From Sphingobacterium sp. SYP-B4668 (GTDB lineage Bacteria > Bacteroidota > Bacteroidia > Sphingobacteriales > Sphingobacteriaceae), in NCBI RefSeq assembly GCF_027627455.1, contig NZ_CP115483.1, positions 558,001 to 622,000 on the forward strand: 64,000 nt of DNA, written 5' to 3'. The translations under genes and the position numbers were made by a program. The first letter of the stretch is position 1. Each line of letters opens with the position of its first letter. The notes under the pieces are model-generated. The model was given only the letters and a program-made list of their open reading frames with translations. It had not been told where the DNA came from and ran no database searches. Shown here piece after piece: positions 9,489 to 19,635 of the stretch.

Positions 9489-9533
9489 AATATACGAGCC
9501 ACCTGAAAAATTTTCTTAAACAAGATATACACT

Positions 9534-10790
9534 GTGGACAATCAAGATATAAAGAATAGATTTGGTATAATTGGCAATTCGCCTTTGTTGAATAGGGCGA
9601 TTGATGTAGCTAGACAAGTAGCTCCAACGGATATTTCGGTATTGATTCAAGGAGAGAGCGGTAGTGGTAAAGAGGTATTTTCACATATTATCCATCAACT
9701 AAGTGCCCGCAAACACGGACCATTTATAGCCGTCAACTGTGGTGCTATTCCAGAAGGAACAATCGATTCTGAGCTCTTTGGTCATGAAAAAGGATCCTTC
9801 ACGGGCGCCCATGAAGCTAGAAAAGGATATTTTGAAGTCGTAGATGGCGGTACGATATTCTTAGATGAGGTGGGTGAGCTGCCTCTAGGTACGCAGGCTA
9901 GACTCTTAAGGGTATTGGAGAGTGGAGAATACATTCGTGTAGGTTCCTCGAAGGTCCAAAAGACGAATGTGAGGGTTGTGGCTGCGACGAATGTCGATAT
10001 GTATGAAGCAGTTAAGAAAGGTAAATTCAGAGAAGACCTGTATTATAGACTGAATACAGTACCTTTAAAGATACCTGCTTTGCGAGAACGTAAGGAAGAT
10101 ATCAATCTGCTTTTTCGTAAATTTGTGGTTGATTTTGCAGATAAATACCGGAGTCCAGGAGTACAACTGACTGACGATGCCCAGCATATGTTAATGAATT
10201 ACAGCTGGCCCGGAAACGTTCGTCAATTGAAGAATATTGCTGAGCAAATTGCAGTATTGGAAAAGGAACGAATCGTGAATGCCGAAATTTTACAGCATTA
10301 CATTCCTGCCGAGCATTCTAACCTACCTGTGTTTGTTCCTCAGAATGCACAAAAAGACGATTTTTCAGAACGAGACATCTTGTATAAAGTACTCTTCGAT
10401 ATGAAAAAAGATATGGTAGATTTGAAGAAATTGGTCGTTGAATTGATTCAAAAAGGAGTCAATCCAAATACTTTTGATCAAAATTCACCCTATATCAATC
10501 AACTATATCAGGAGGTAAAGCCTGCGGCATCCATTTTACCAGAACAATCGGAGTCTGCATGGACCATCCATAATGCACGACCAGCGCATGCCCCAAATGT
10601 GGATTTTAATTCCTATGACACACAAGATGTGGAAGAAGTCGAAGAATCTCTTTCTTTAGTTGAAAAAGAGTCTGATATGATAAAAAAAGCATTACGAAAG
10701 CATAAAGGTAAGCGAAAGGCTGCTGCCCAAGAGTTGGGAATTTCCGAACGTACATTATATCGAAAAATAAAAGACTTAAATTTAGAATAA
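9534..10790 (+). CDS. Sigma-54-dependent Fis-type transcriptional activator
   Basis: This 418-residue activator starts almost directly with the AAA+ domain: Walker A GESGSGKEVFSHIIH (near 40), the sigma-54 contact loop GSFTGA (a variant of GAFTGA, near 88), Walker B GTIFLDEVGELPLG and RLNTVPLKIPALRERKEDI. It ends in a Fis-type helix-turn-helix (ALRKHKGKRKAAAQELGISERTLYRKIKDL). There is no N-terminal receiver or sensor domain, so control must come from its level or a partner. The start is GTG at 9534; no better ATG exists upstream in frame. lptE follows after six bases, which links it to envelope genes. Confidence 0.92.
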   Translation: MDNQDIKNRFGIIGNSPLLNRAIDVARQVAPTDISVLIQGESGSGKEVFSHIIHQLSARKHGPFIAVNCGAIPEGTIDSELFGHEKGSFTGAHEARKGYFEVVDGGTIFLDEVGELPLGTQARLLRVLESGEYIRVGSSKVQKTNVRVVAATNVDMYEAVKKGKFREDLYYRLNTVPLKIPALRERKEDINLLFRKFVVDFADKYRSPGVQLTDDAQHMLMNYSWPGNVRQLKNIAEQIAVLEKERIVNAEILQHYIPAEHSNLPVFVPQNAQKDDFSERDILYKVLFDMKKDMVDLKKLVVELIQKGVNPNTFDQNSPYINQLYQEVKPAASILPEQSESAWTIHNARPAHAPNVDFNSYDTQDVEEVEESLSLVEKESDMIKKALRKHKGKRKAAAQELGISERTLYRKIKDLNLE

Positions 10791-10796
10791 TCAGCC

Positions 10797-11318
10797 ATGA
10801 GTAGATTGAAGCAAGTCTATTTTGATTTGACGTTGACGTTGGTCGTATTGCTATTGACAGTAAGCAGTTGCGGTGTAAAATACAGTTTTACAGGTGGATC
10901 TATTCCTCCTGATATGAAGACCGTAAATGTGCAATTTTTTGAAAACATTGCACCGATGGTATATGCTACGTTGAGTCAGACATTTACAGAAGGGCTCAAG
11001 GAACGGATTCGTAATCAGTCTAGACTGAGCCAAGTGAATACAGGTGGCGATGCTGTTTTTGAAGGGTTTATTACCGATTATAGCATTACTCCTGCAGCGG
11101 TAGAAGCGGGGTCGGATATGGCAGCCTTGAACCGGCTGTCAATTACTGTGAAAGTTACATATACCAATCAGAAGAAGACTGAGGATAGTTTTGAGCAATC
11201 TTTTACTAGATTCAAGGATTTTGCTGGCAATGTACAATCAAATGAGGAAACGCTAAATAAGGAAATTGTAACCATGTTGACAGAAGATATTTATAACCGC
11301 GCATTTGCAAATTGGTAG
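10797..11318 (+). CDS. lptE: LptE-like LPS-assembly lipoprotein
   Basis: LptE plugs the LptD barrel that inserts lipopolysaccharide in the outer membrane. The protein has a lipoprotein signal with lipobox VSSC (Cys 25) followed by the LptE-family pattern of Bacteroidetes: CGVKYSFTGGSIPPDMKTVNV, QTFTEGLKERIRNQSRL, then alternating strands and helices to 173 residues. It follows the sigma-54 activator by six bases and precedes a TPR-like gene, an order I know from related genomes. The assignment rests on motif and context; sequence conservation in this family is low. Confidence 0.85.
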   Translation: MSRLKQVYFDLTLTLVVLLLTVSSCGVKYSFTGGSIPPDMKTVNVQFFENIAPMVYATLSQTFTEGLKERIRNQSRLSQVNTGGDAVFEGFITDYSITPAAVEAGSDMAALNRLSITVKVTYTNQKKTEDSFEQSFTRFKDFAGNVQSNEETLNKEIVTMLTEDIYNRAFANW

Positions 11319-11328
11319 TAGACAAAAT

Positions 11329-12399
11329 ATGGAAAATATAAGTAAAACCAAGGTTGAATTATTTCACCAATCATTATTGGACCCTACCCTAGTGTCTGAT
11401 GGAGATATGGCGCAATTGATGAAGGAATTTCCCTATTCTCAACCTTTACGATTTGCTTATGAACGTCGTCGGTCTTTGTTAAATGAGCCTCCCGTGGATA
11501 CGGCTATGGCCTTGCTGTATGCGCATCAGCCTGCCTGGTTGGCAGAATACGTGCGTAAAGATGTTGTCACCATTCCAGTGGAGCAGGTCGGTCACGATGA
11601 ATATGTTGTTTTCGAGGATATGGCTGCTCAGGCGCCAGAGGAAGAGGCCAATATAGGCAACGAGACTGGTACAGTGGATGCACGCACCATGGAAACAGCA
11701 AAATCTTTGATGGATGTTGATATGGAAGACCATACCAACATACAGAATGAAGGTATTGGCGATATTGGAGCAGCTTTTGAATTTTCATCATTATCGGATA
11801 ATAAGGAGAGCGAATTTCAGCCAGATATTGTCGAGAATAGCGTTGCTGCGGACGAAACGGAGGAAGAGCGTGTGAGTATTTATAACGATCATCTGATGCC
11901 GTATAGCTTTCTATGGTGGCTGCACAAGACCCGCCTAGAGCATGCAGATACCTATCAACCATTTGTCGAACCCCGTTTACCAAAACCTGAGAAAGGACAA
12001 TTTGACCTTTCAAAATTGGATGAAAAAATTCTGGATCAACAAATTCGAGAACATGTCTTTAGAACCCAATCTCCCGAGGAAAAATTGAGTGAAGAAGTGA
12101 AGGAAAAAGTTGTAATTCCCTCGCCTCCTAAGAAAATTGATGAAGTTATCGAAAAATTCATTCGTGAGGAGCCTCAAATAAAACCCCCACAGGCTGATCA
12201 GCTGAATATGGAGAATAAGGCTCGAAAAAGTGCAGAGGACCAATTTACTTTAGTCACGGAGACATTAGCAATTATTTATACGGATCAAGGCCTATATCCG
12301 AAAGCGATAGACGTGTATAAAAAATTAATTTTGAAATTTCCAGAAAAAAATGCTTACTTTGCGAGCCGAATTACAGAATTGGAACAAAAATTAAACTAA
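11329..12399 (+). CDS. Hypothetical protein with C-terminal TPR-like repeat
   Basis: This 356-residue protein has no signal peptide. A long acidic, low-conservation middle part (about 90-190) is followed by a basic/acidic helical part. A C-terminal TPR-like hairpin (TETLAIIYTDQGLYPKAIDVY, then KLILKFPEKNAYFASRITELE) suggests protein binding. A frame is open from 11305, overlapping lptE, but ATG 11329 lies 10 bases after the lptE stop and is preferred. It is followed closely by secG. The function is unknown; the context suggests an envelope-biogenesis operon. Confidence 0.75.
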   Translation: MENISKTKVELFHQSLLDPTLVSDGDMAQLMKEFPYSQPLRFAYERRRSLLNEPPVDTAMALLYAHQPAWLAEYVRKDVVTIPVEQVGHDEYVVFEDMAAQAPEEEANIGNETGTVDARTMETAKSLMDVDMEDHTNIQNEGIGDIGAAFEFSSLSDNKESEFQPDIVENSVAADETEEERVSIYNDHLMPYSFLWWLHKTRLEHADTYQPFVEPRLPKPEKGQFDLSKLDEKILDQQIREHVFRTQSPEEKLSEEVKEKVVIPSPPKKIDEVIEKFIREEPQIKPPQADQLNMENKARKSAEDQFTLVTETLAIIYTDQGLYPKAIDVYKKLILKFPEKNAYFASRITELEQKLN

Positions 12400-12412
12400 A
12401 TAATTTAAAGAA

Positions 12413-12775
12413 ATGCAAACATTATTAATTGTCCTGATTATACTAGCGAGTGTGCTATTAACACTTATGGTGTTGATTCAAAATCCAAAAGGAGGAGGTC
12501 TCTCTTCAGGATTTGCTGGTGGATCAAATTTGATGGGGGTAAAACGTACAGGAGATTTCTTGGAAAAAGGAACATGGACATTGGTGATTGCATTGATGGT
12601 ATTCTGTTTGGCGGTAAATATTTTAGGACCATCAAAAGGAGGTGGCGTTTCTAAAGGTGGCCTAAGTGAGCAAATCAATGCACCTGCGCAACAGAGTCCT
12701 TTGAACTTAAACCCGTCACAGGCAAAGCCCACTACACCGACAGCAGAACCCGTAAAATCCGATTCAGCTAAATAA
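12413..12775 (+). CDS. secG: Preprotein translocase subunit SecG
   Basis: SecG is a small partner of SecYE in the inner membrane. Two membrane segments (about 4-22 and 56-75) flank the conserved QNPKGGGLSSGFAGG loop, and the Gly/Pro-rich tail is long, as is usual in Bacteroidetes. It is 120 residues. It lies 13 bases after the TPR-like gene and is followed by a strong terminator. Confidence 0.93.
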   Translation: MQTLLIVLIILASVLLTLMVLIQNPKGGGLSSGFAGGSNLMGVKRTGDFLEKGTWTLVIALMVFCLAVNILGPSKGGGVSKGGLSEQINAPAQQSPLNLNPSQAKPTTPTAEPVKSDSAK

Positions 12776-12799
12776 CTGAATTCTCAGGAAAATATATTG

Positions 12800-12831
12800 G
12801 CCCCATTCTCATTTGAATGGGGCTTTTTTTT
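12800..12831 (+). terminator. Intrinsic terminator after secG
   Basis: A perfect 9-bp stem (GCCCCATTC at 12800-12808 with GAATGGGGC at 12815-12823), a 6-base loop and eight T residues end the miaB-secG gene group. Confidence 0.93.
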
Positions 12832-12844
12832 GTGCCAAATTGTG

Positions 12845-12880
12845 CTGACATCATGACACTAATAGTTGGGTCTATGTCAG
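12845..12880. promoter_or_regulatory. Inverted repeat upstream of groES (possible operator)
   Basis: CTGACAT (12845-12851) and ATGTCAG (12874-12880) form a perfect 7-bp inverted repeat with a 22-base spacer, about 130 bases before groES. It is not a CIRCE element (no TTAGCACTC-N9-GAGTGCTAA in this gap). A role in chaperonin control is only a possibility. Confidence 0.3.
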
Positions 12881-12995
12881 TAATTGGGGTGTTTTTGTGC
12901 AAAAATGGCAACAAAAGTTTAAATACTCCCTTTGGCATAATTGATGATGACACCTTCATGTAAACTTTTAATAATACAATCAATTAAAATATAAT

Positions 12996-13000
12996 AGGAG
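12996..13000 (+). promoter_or_regulatory. Shine-Dalgarno site (AGGAG) of groES
   Basis: AGGAG lies nine bases before the groES ATG at 13010. Most starts in this window lack such a site and have A-rich leaders, as is common in Bacteroidetes, so this one stands out and fits a strongly translated gene. Confidence 0.6.
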
Positions 13001-13009
13001 AATAATATT

Positions 13010-13285
13010 ATGGCATTAAACATTAAACCTATCGGAGACAGAGTAGTTGTAGAAGCTGCTCCCGCAGAAGAAAAAACAGCATCAGGTATCTATATTCCAG
13101 ATACAGCTAAAGAAAAACCTCAAAGTGGTACTGTGGTCGCTGTAGGTAATGGAAAAGTAGATGAGCCTCTTACCGTTAAAGTTGGCGATCAAGTATTGTA
13201 TGGCAAATATGCTGGTACAGAAATCACATATGAAGGCAAGGAATATCTGATTATGCGTGAAGCTGATATATACGCAGTATTGTAA
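13010..13285 (+). CDS. groES: Co-chaperonin GroES
   Basis: This 91-residue protein is full length for the 10-kDa chaperonin that caps the GroEL ring. The N-terminal [22 protein letters not shown], the mobile loop around [16 protein letters not shown] and the end [18 protein letters not shown] match the family. groEL follows after 111 bases and both are expected to share a heat-inducible promoter upstream. A clear Shine-Dalgarno site supports the start. Confidence 0.97.
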   Translation: MALNIKPIGDRVVVEAAPAEEKTASGIYIPDTAKEKPQSGTVVAVGNGKVDEPLTVKVGDQVLYGKYAGTEITYEGKEYLIMREADIYAVL

Positions 13286-13369
13286 TTGAAAAGTAGAATT
13301 GTAAATCTCACAAATAGAATTGAACGGGATATAATGGAATGAACTTTAAGATGAAGAGTTCTTAACTGA

Positions 13370-15034
<1,665 letters not shown>

Positions 15035-15065
15035 TCATTGTCACTTAATCTTGATACAAAATAAA

Positions 15066-15097
15066 AGCGTCCCTATGTGAATAGGGACGCTTTTTTT
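15066..15097. terminator. Bidirectional terminator between groEL and the convergent kinase
   Basis: A perfect 11-bp stem (AGCGTCCCTAT at 15066-15076 with ATAGGGACGCT at 15081-15091) with a GTGA loop has T residues on the right and A residues on the left. It can end groEL and perhaps also the minus-strand kinase. Confidence 0.92.
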
Positions 15098-15221
15098 ATA
15101 TACTGCCAATGTCTACATGAAGTTTGTAGCAATAGTTAAAACTACCTGTGCCTCTATTTTTGGGCATTTCTATGGTTAAATTATTCGTAAAAATGGTTAT
15201 AATCTTAGGGGTAAATGGCCA

Positions 15222-16982
15222 TTAATCAGTTGTTAGCTTTCCAAGCGTTTCTTTGAGTAGCCCTAGCGATATGGGCTTGATAATAAAATCGCTCATTCCT
15301 TCTTTTAAATATTTTTCTCTATCATTTTCCATAGCATGGGCAGAGCAACCAATAATAATGGGAGGTTTCTGTCCCGTTTCAGCATAGTGGGCCAGAATAT
15401 GATGTGTAGAATCCACCCCGTTCATTATCGGCATCTGTATATCCATCAGGACGATGTTAAAATAATGCTCTTTTAGTTTGTCCAATGCTTGTTGACCATC
15501 GTCTGCACATTCATGGGGATAACCCAATTCGTCTAACATTTTAGAAAGAACCAATTGGTTGATTCTGTTGTCCTCAACTATTAATATCTTTAGCTTGTGC
15601 ATGGAGTGGTGGTTTTTCTCGTGTGTAAGTCCAAGTGTGGAAATTTTAGGGTCAGCGGGTGAAAAGGGAATCTTGAAGGTGAAAGTGCTTCCTTTTCCAT
15701 AGATACTCTCCACCGTTATTGTTCCATTGAGCGTGCTGAGAAGCTTGTCGCAAATGGTAAGCCCAAGGCCAACACCTTTATTGGCTAAATGGACGTGTTG
15801 CTCTATTTGTGAGAATTGCTCAAAAAGATGCGGTATATCTTCGACTTTAATGCCTACACCTGTGTCTTGTACCGCACAATGAAGATACGAGGTCTCTGCC
15901 ACTGCAGATGTCCAAAGGTGAACCTTCACAAAGCCCTTTTCTGTAAATTGGATGGCATTGGAGAGGATATTCAACAATATTTGCTTAAATCTAGCTTCAT
16001 CTGTTGTAATATATTGTGGCATGTCCTCTTCCATTACGGTAGATAATTGCAGGTCCTTCCCTTTCAACATCGGTTCGAGGACCCTTTCCACAGCTGATAC
16101 AGCGGATTTTAAACAAAAGGTAGAAGAGTGGATTTTCATTTTGTTAGCTTCGATTCTCGAAATATCCAATAAATCGGCAACAAGTTCAAATAAGATATGG
16201 CTACTGGCTTGAAGATTTTCCAGCAACAATTGCTGATGATTGTTCAGGGGGGTAGTCTGTAATAGGTCGATAGTGCCTATTATGCCGTTTAATGGTGTTC
16301 TTATCTCATGACTCATGGTCATTACGAACTTGGATTTAGATTGCGTGGCAGCCTCTGCAATTTTGTTTGATGCAATAAGCTCCTCTCCCGATTTTTCCAG
16401 TTTTTTCTTTTGTAGGCTTAAGATTTTCTTTTCATAATCATACACATTCTTGTATGATGATACCATAGTGATGCTTATTATGACACATACTAAGAAAGAT
16501 GTCAACAGGTCGAAATGTTTAGATTTATCGTCCGTATAAGGAATTAAATATTGCGGGAAAAAGAAATCCGTTATCAAGCAGGCTATGGTGACTCCTATGA
16601 AAAAAACAATGAACTTTAGACGATAAGTACCCGAGAGTGTCAACAGACCAGCGATAAGATAAAATATGAAATTCATAGGCATGCTACTGTCGAGGCCATT
16701 ATTAAGTAGCCACACAATAGCCAGACACGTTGTCAAGAAAAGGAAATATCGAAATTTAGACCGTTCTGTTGCAATGTTTTTTAAGGATAGTCTAAGCATA
16801 TAAAGGTGTGCTAAGATGACAGCCGCACATACTATGTTGATCCCAATAGGGAGACCGGTATAGATGTTGCACACCATATTGAAGATGTTGAGCAATACCA
16901 GGCAGGCGGCTAAGATAGCCAACTGCTTGTTCTCTACACTTATTTTAGTGTCTATATAATATTTGTTATAGCGTCTTGACAT
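15222..16982 (-). CDS. Hybrid sensor histidine kinase with receiver domain
   Basis: The N-terminal 175 residues hold about six membrane segments without a periplasmic sensor loop. A short coiled coil leads to the HisKA domain (MSHEIRTPLNG, phospho-acceptor His 225), the HATPase domain (N box LLNILSNAIQFTEKG near 338, G1 DTGVGI near 374, G2 NKGVGLGLTI near 405) and a C-terminal receiver (ILIVEDN near 467, phospho-Asp 514 in IVLMDIQMPIMNG, Lys in FIIKPIS near 569). All key residues are present. No Hpt protein or output regulator is adjacent, so its pathway is unknown. It is convergent with groEL. Confidence 0.92.
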   Translation of the reverse strand: MSRRYNKYYIDTKISVENKQLAILAACLVLLNIFNMVCNIYTGLPIGINIVCAAVILAHLYMLRLSLKNIATERSKFRYFLFLTTCLAIVWLLNNGLDSSMPMNFIFYLIAGLLTLSGTYRLKFIVFFIGVTIACLITDFFFPQYLIPYTDDKSKHFDLLTSFLVCVIISITMVSSYKNVYDYEKKILSLQKKKLEKSGEELIASNKIAEAATQSKSKFVMTMSHEIRTPLNGIIGTIDLLQTTPLNNHQQLLLENLQASSHILFELVADLLDISRIEANKMKIHSSTFCLKSAVSAVERVLEPMLKGKDLQLSTVMEEDMPQYITTDEARFKQILLNILSNAIQFTEKGFVKVHLWTSAVAETSYLHCAVQDTGVGIKVEDIPHLFEQFSQIEQHVHLANKGVGLGLTICDKLLSTLNGTITVESIYGKGSTFTFKIPFSPADPKISTLGLTHEKNHHSMHKLKILIVEDNRINQLVLSKMLDELGYPHECADDGQQALDKLKEHYFNIVLMDIQMPIMNGVDSTHHILAHYAETGQKPPIIIGCSAHAMENDREKYLKEGMSDFIIKPISLGLLKETLGKLTTD

Positions 16983-17016
16983 TGTGTGTAAGCGTCCAAA
17001 TGTCCTATATAAATAA

Positions 17017-17427
17017 TCAAATCAGATTGCGTAGTATCGTAAAAAGGAGCGTAATGATGCTCAACACGATCATGGCTGGATAACCAAATAAGAAATTGCG
17101 CCATCGCAATTGCTTTGCTGTTAGGAACGGGCGGGTGATAAAATACAAGTTCAGGATAAGATAAGGTATAAGGAACATAATAAGCGGATTGGAATTAACA
17201 GCCGCTTTGAAATTGCCATTGAGTATTGCATGAATGGCACGTTGGGAGCCACAGCCGGGACAGTCAAAACCAGTTAGCGCCTTGATAGGGCAAGCTGGAA
17301 AGAAGCTGTGCTCCATGGGGTCATAGTTTTTATAGATATAGATAAAAGCTCCTCCCAATAGGAGGAGAGTCGTGCCGATAACGTATTTATTAGTACGAAT
17401 AGTCACCAGCATCTTGAGTAGATCCAA
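17017..17427 (-). CDS. DUF2752 family membrane protein
   Basis: The FFPACPIKALTGFDCPGCGSQRAIHAI segment is the signature of DUF2752, with conserved cysteines (CPxK...CPGCGxxR). Three membrane segments are visible (about 15-32, 80-97 and 110-130). The start overlaps the end of the next gene upstream (17390-17947) by 38 bases; an alternative ATG at 17412 would shorten the overlap to 23. The overlap and the known pairing of this family with CD225-type proteins in Bacteroidetes suggest joint function, but the role is not known. Confidence 0.85.
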   Translation of the reverse strand: MDLLKMLVTIRTNKYVIGTTLLLLGGAFIYIYKNYDPMEHSFFPACPIKALTGFDCPGCGSQRAIHAILNGNFKAAVNSNPLIMFLIPYLILNLYFITRPFLTAKQLRWRNFLFGYPAMIVLSIITLLFTILRNLI

Positions 17428-17947
17428 AATATGCTAAACCAGCTATTATCCCGAAATATAATAGATAAAAAATAATCGATCCTACCACTGCAATGATAAT
17501 CCATTTTTTTGCATTTTTTGAATCCATTTCGGCCCCCATCTTATCTCCCATGTAAAATTTCTTTTCGACTTTAGTAGCATAGATGATTGCTGGGATACCT
17601 AAAGGGATACAGCATACAATTGTAGCGATGATGGCCTCAATCAAATAAGACTTGGGTGGCTGCTCAAAGATGTTGTTCGTAAGAGGAGTATAAGGTGTGC
17701 CTCCACTGTTATAAGTAGGTGTGATTTGTGGTTGCGGAAGGGGTGGAGCTAAAACTTCTCCAGCAGATTGTTGCGAATGGTATGCATTGACAATTTCTGT
17801 CAGTTCTGGTATTTCGCCCGCTTTAGTCCAATTCGTTAAATCCGGTGACCAAACGTAGGTCTCGGCTGTGATATTCTTATGACGAAGCTCTTCTAGAGTA
17901 AAGGGACCAAAGCTATTAGTGCCGTCAGTGTAATGGTATTTTTGCAT
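17390..17947 (-). CDS. GYF-like and CD225/dispanin domain membrane protein
   Basis: The N-terminal 50 residues form a GYF_2-type domain (YHYTDGTNSFGPFTLEELRHKNI and VWSPDLTNWTKAGEI). A Pro-rich linker (about 60-100) leads to a CD225-like domain with two membrane helices (AIIATIVCCIPLGIPAIIYATKVEKKF, then IIIAVVGSIIFYLLYFG). The Cys-Cys and Pro around the first helix are family features. It overlaps the DUF2752 gene at its 3' end. A regulatory or scaffolding role at the inner membrane is possible; the function is unknown. Confidence 0.85.
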   Translation of the reverse strand: MQKYHYTDGTNSFGPFTLEELRHKNITAETYVWSPDLTNWTKAGEIPELTEIVNAYHSQQSAGEVLAPPLPQPQITPTYNSGGTPYTPLTNNIFEQPPKSYLIEAIIATIVCCIPLGIPAIIYATKVEKKFYMGDKMGAEMDSKNAKKWIIIAVVGSIIFYLLYFGIIAGLAYFGSTQDAGDYSY

Positions 17948-18149
17948 ATGGACTGGTCAATTTTAGTGAATGAAGTTAGAAATATTAATCTTAGCGTACA
18001 AATAAAATATGTGCTATGTTTCTGCTTTATAAGCATACACTTATGGAACGAATGGAAGGCGCGCTCTTCAAGTGGGGTTTGATTCTCGTAATTTAGTTAG
18101 TAATCAGATTATTCCGAGAGTGGTAGTTGATATGCAGCATTGACTGGAG

Positions 18150-18181
18150 TTTGCGAATCCAGTACATTTTGGCTAAGTTTA
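18150..18181 (+). promoter_or_regulatory. Promoter of the mtfA-like gene (TTTG-N20-TAAGTTTA)
   Basis: TTTG at 18150-18153 and TAAGTTTA at 18174-18181 fit the Bacteroidetes -33/-7 pattern with one deviation at the last base and a 20-base spacer. The -7 box ends only three bases before the ATG at 18185, so the message would be leaderless. Confidence 0.5.
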
Positions 18182-18184
18182 ATC

Positions 18185-18985
18185 ATGGAATATAGTCCCC
18201 TAGTGATTACTGCTCTTTTGTTTATTCTTGGAGGGTTACTGATAATGTACGTACTTAAAAATGTAGGTAGGAAGCATTCCGTACAGGGTGGAGCTAATAT
18301 AGCTACAGCTGCCATTAGGAATATACTTGATGCGCACGTCACGTTTTATAGGCAACTAAATGAACATGAACAAAATCGTTTCTGTGAGCGCGTAGAATAT
18401 TTTTTAAAGACGACCAAGATTTCTGCTGAAAAAGGCGTGTTCATAGCCGATGAGGATAAGGTCTTGGTTGCCGCCAGTGCTACTATACCTCTATTTCATT
18501 TTGATAATTGGGCTTATGAAAATCTAGATGAGGTACTGATTTATCCCGATGCATTCGATGAGAAGTTTGATACAGATAATGCCAATCGCAATATCTTAGG
18601 TATGGTAGGAGATGGTGCAATGAATCGGAAGATGATTTTATCATTGGGTGCGCTACGAACAGGATTTGCGCTAGGAAGCTCGCATAATACCGCCATTCAT
18701 GAATTTGTACATCTTATTGATAAAGCCGATGGTGAAATTGATGGAGTCCCCGAATATCTTATTCCGAAATCTTTAGTGGGGCCATGGTTGGCCGAAATGA
18801 GTAAAACGATAAGACAGATTAGAAGCGAACAATCAGATATTAGAGATTATGCGGCCACCAACGAAGCCGAATTTCTCGCTGTACTATCAGAGTACTTTTT
18901 TCAAAAACCAAAATTATTGAAAGAGGAACACCCTGAGCTATTCAAAATTCTTTCAGAAACCTATGAACGAAGTGGTACGATTTAA
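18185..18985 (+). CDS. mtfA: MtfA-like zinc-dependent peptidase
   Basis: The HExxH motif in AIHEFVHLIDKADGEIDG and the later NEAEFLAVLSEYFFQKP segment (probable third zinc ligand Glu) mark the MtfA/DUF980 peptidase family. E. coli MtfA is cytosolic and acts on the glucose-PTS regulator Mlc; this homologue instead has an N-terminal membrane anchor (about 8-24), and no Mlc is seen, so its target is unknown. The frame is open from a TTG at 18140, but the promoter falls inside that stretch and ATG 18185 is preferred. A terminator follows. Confidence 0.88.
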   Translation: MEYSPLVITALLFILGGLLIMYVLKNVGRKHSVQGGANIATAAIRNILDAHVTFYRQLNEHEQNRFCERVEYFLKTTKISAEKGVFIADEDKVLVAASATIPLFHFDNWAYENLDEVLIYPDAFDEKFDTDNANRNILGMVGDGAMNRKMILSLGALRTGFALGSSHNTAIHEFVHLIDKADGEIDGVPEYLIPKSLVGPWLAEMSKTIRQIRSEQSDIRDYAATNEAEFLAVLSEYFFQKPKLLKEEHPELFKILSETYERSGTI

Positions 18986-18999
18986 GGGGGAAAAGAAAA

Positions 19000-19027
19000 A
19001 GCGATTTACATTGTAAATCGCTTTTTT
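19000..19027 (+). terminator. Intrinsic terminator after the mtfA-like gene
   Basis: A stem AGCGATTTAC/GTAAATCGCT with a short ATT loop (19000-19022) is followed by T residues. Confidence 0.88.
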
Positions 19028-19028
19028 A

Positions 19029-19106
19029 GTAGAGGGCAGTTTCGGAAAATCTAACCTCATCGACGACTACGAAGCCATTTTAAATATGAAAAACCTCATC
19101 GAATAA
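19029..19106 (+). pseudogene. Possible 3' tail of a lost gene
   Basis: Between two plus-strand terminators there is no complete gene, but one frame reads GKSNLIDDYEAILNMKNLIE then TAA at 19104-19106. The second terminator (19134) sits where it would serve this frame. This suggests the last codons of a gene whose body was deleted. The piece is too short to identify and could be chance. Confidence 0.3.
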
Positions 19107-19133
19107 TCCGGAATAAAACATTTCAATCAAACC

Positions 19134-19165
19134 GCCTGTTTCGCTGCCCGAAGCAGGCTTTTTTG
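19134..19165 (+). terminator. Orphan intrinsic terminator
   Basis: GCCTGTTTCG (19134-19143) pairs with CGAAGCAGGC (19149-19158, one G-T pair), followed by TTTTTTG. No intact plus-strand gene ends here; mtfA already has its own terminator about 110 bases before. Confidence 0.75.
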
Positions 19166-19210
19166 TTTTGACAATAGAAAATATCCTACATTATTAAAGA
19201 AAATATCAAG

Positions 19211-19537
19211 CTAAATATTATCAAGTTTCCGTTGCTCATCTTCTGGAAACTGAATATGTTCAGATAAATCCTAAACGAATTTTCTGGCAAAGACCGCACC
19301 TTCAGCCTCGCTTTTCATAATATCGTCATCACCAAGATCGGCATTTTCACCGTAGATCGCTTTCTTAAGTTCAACACGCTGGTGCATTTCGGTCACTTTT
19401 TCTTCCAACTGTTCCACCACGGAAAAATCAGGTGTTCCCCGTTCCAACAAATCACTAAAATCCTTATAGGGAGAAAGGCTCTCCTTAATCACTTTCTGCA
19501 GCACCTCATCCCCATTGCAATATCTCATGTTTAGCAT
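19211..19537 (-). pseudogene. Gene remnant with in-frame TAG
   Basis: The minus-strand frame from 19537 gives 88 residues (including LSPYKDFSDLLERGTPDFS and KKAIYGENADLGDDDIMKSE) and stops at TAG (19271-19273). In the same frame, sense continues as DLSEHIQFPEDEQRKLDNI to a TAA/TAG at 19211-19213, so the first stop looks like a nonsense mutation, for example from CAG. An in-frame stop lies just before the ATG and the IS630 remnant abuts, so the N-terminal part may also be missing. I do not recognise the family. Confidence 0.55.
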
Positions 19538-19635
19538 ACTCAGGATTCAATTAGGTGTACGTTCTGTCAATACTGGCCACTTTCTGTACAATTAAACTGG
19601 TTCTTCGTCACTTTTGGTGAAAGTATTATATAAAA

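Noticed and set aside
12832..13009. CIRCE element upstream of groES
   Set aside because: No TTAGCACTC-N9-GAGTGCTAA or close variant is present in this gap.
19050..19102. Direct repeat AACCTCATCGA (two copies about 40 bases apart)
   Set aside because: Only two copies of 11 bases; too short for a CRISPR or attachment site and consistent with the repeated residues NLI in the gene tail.
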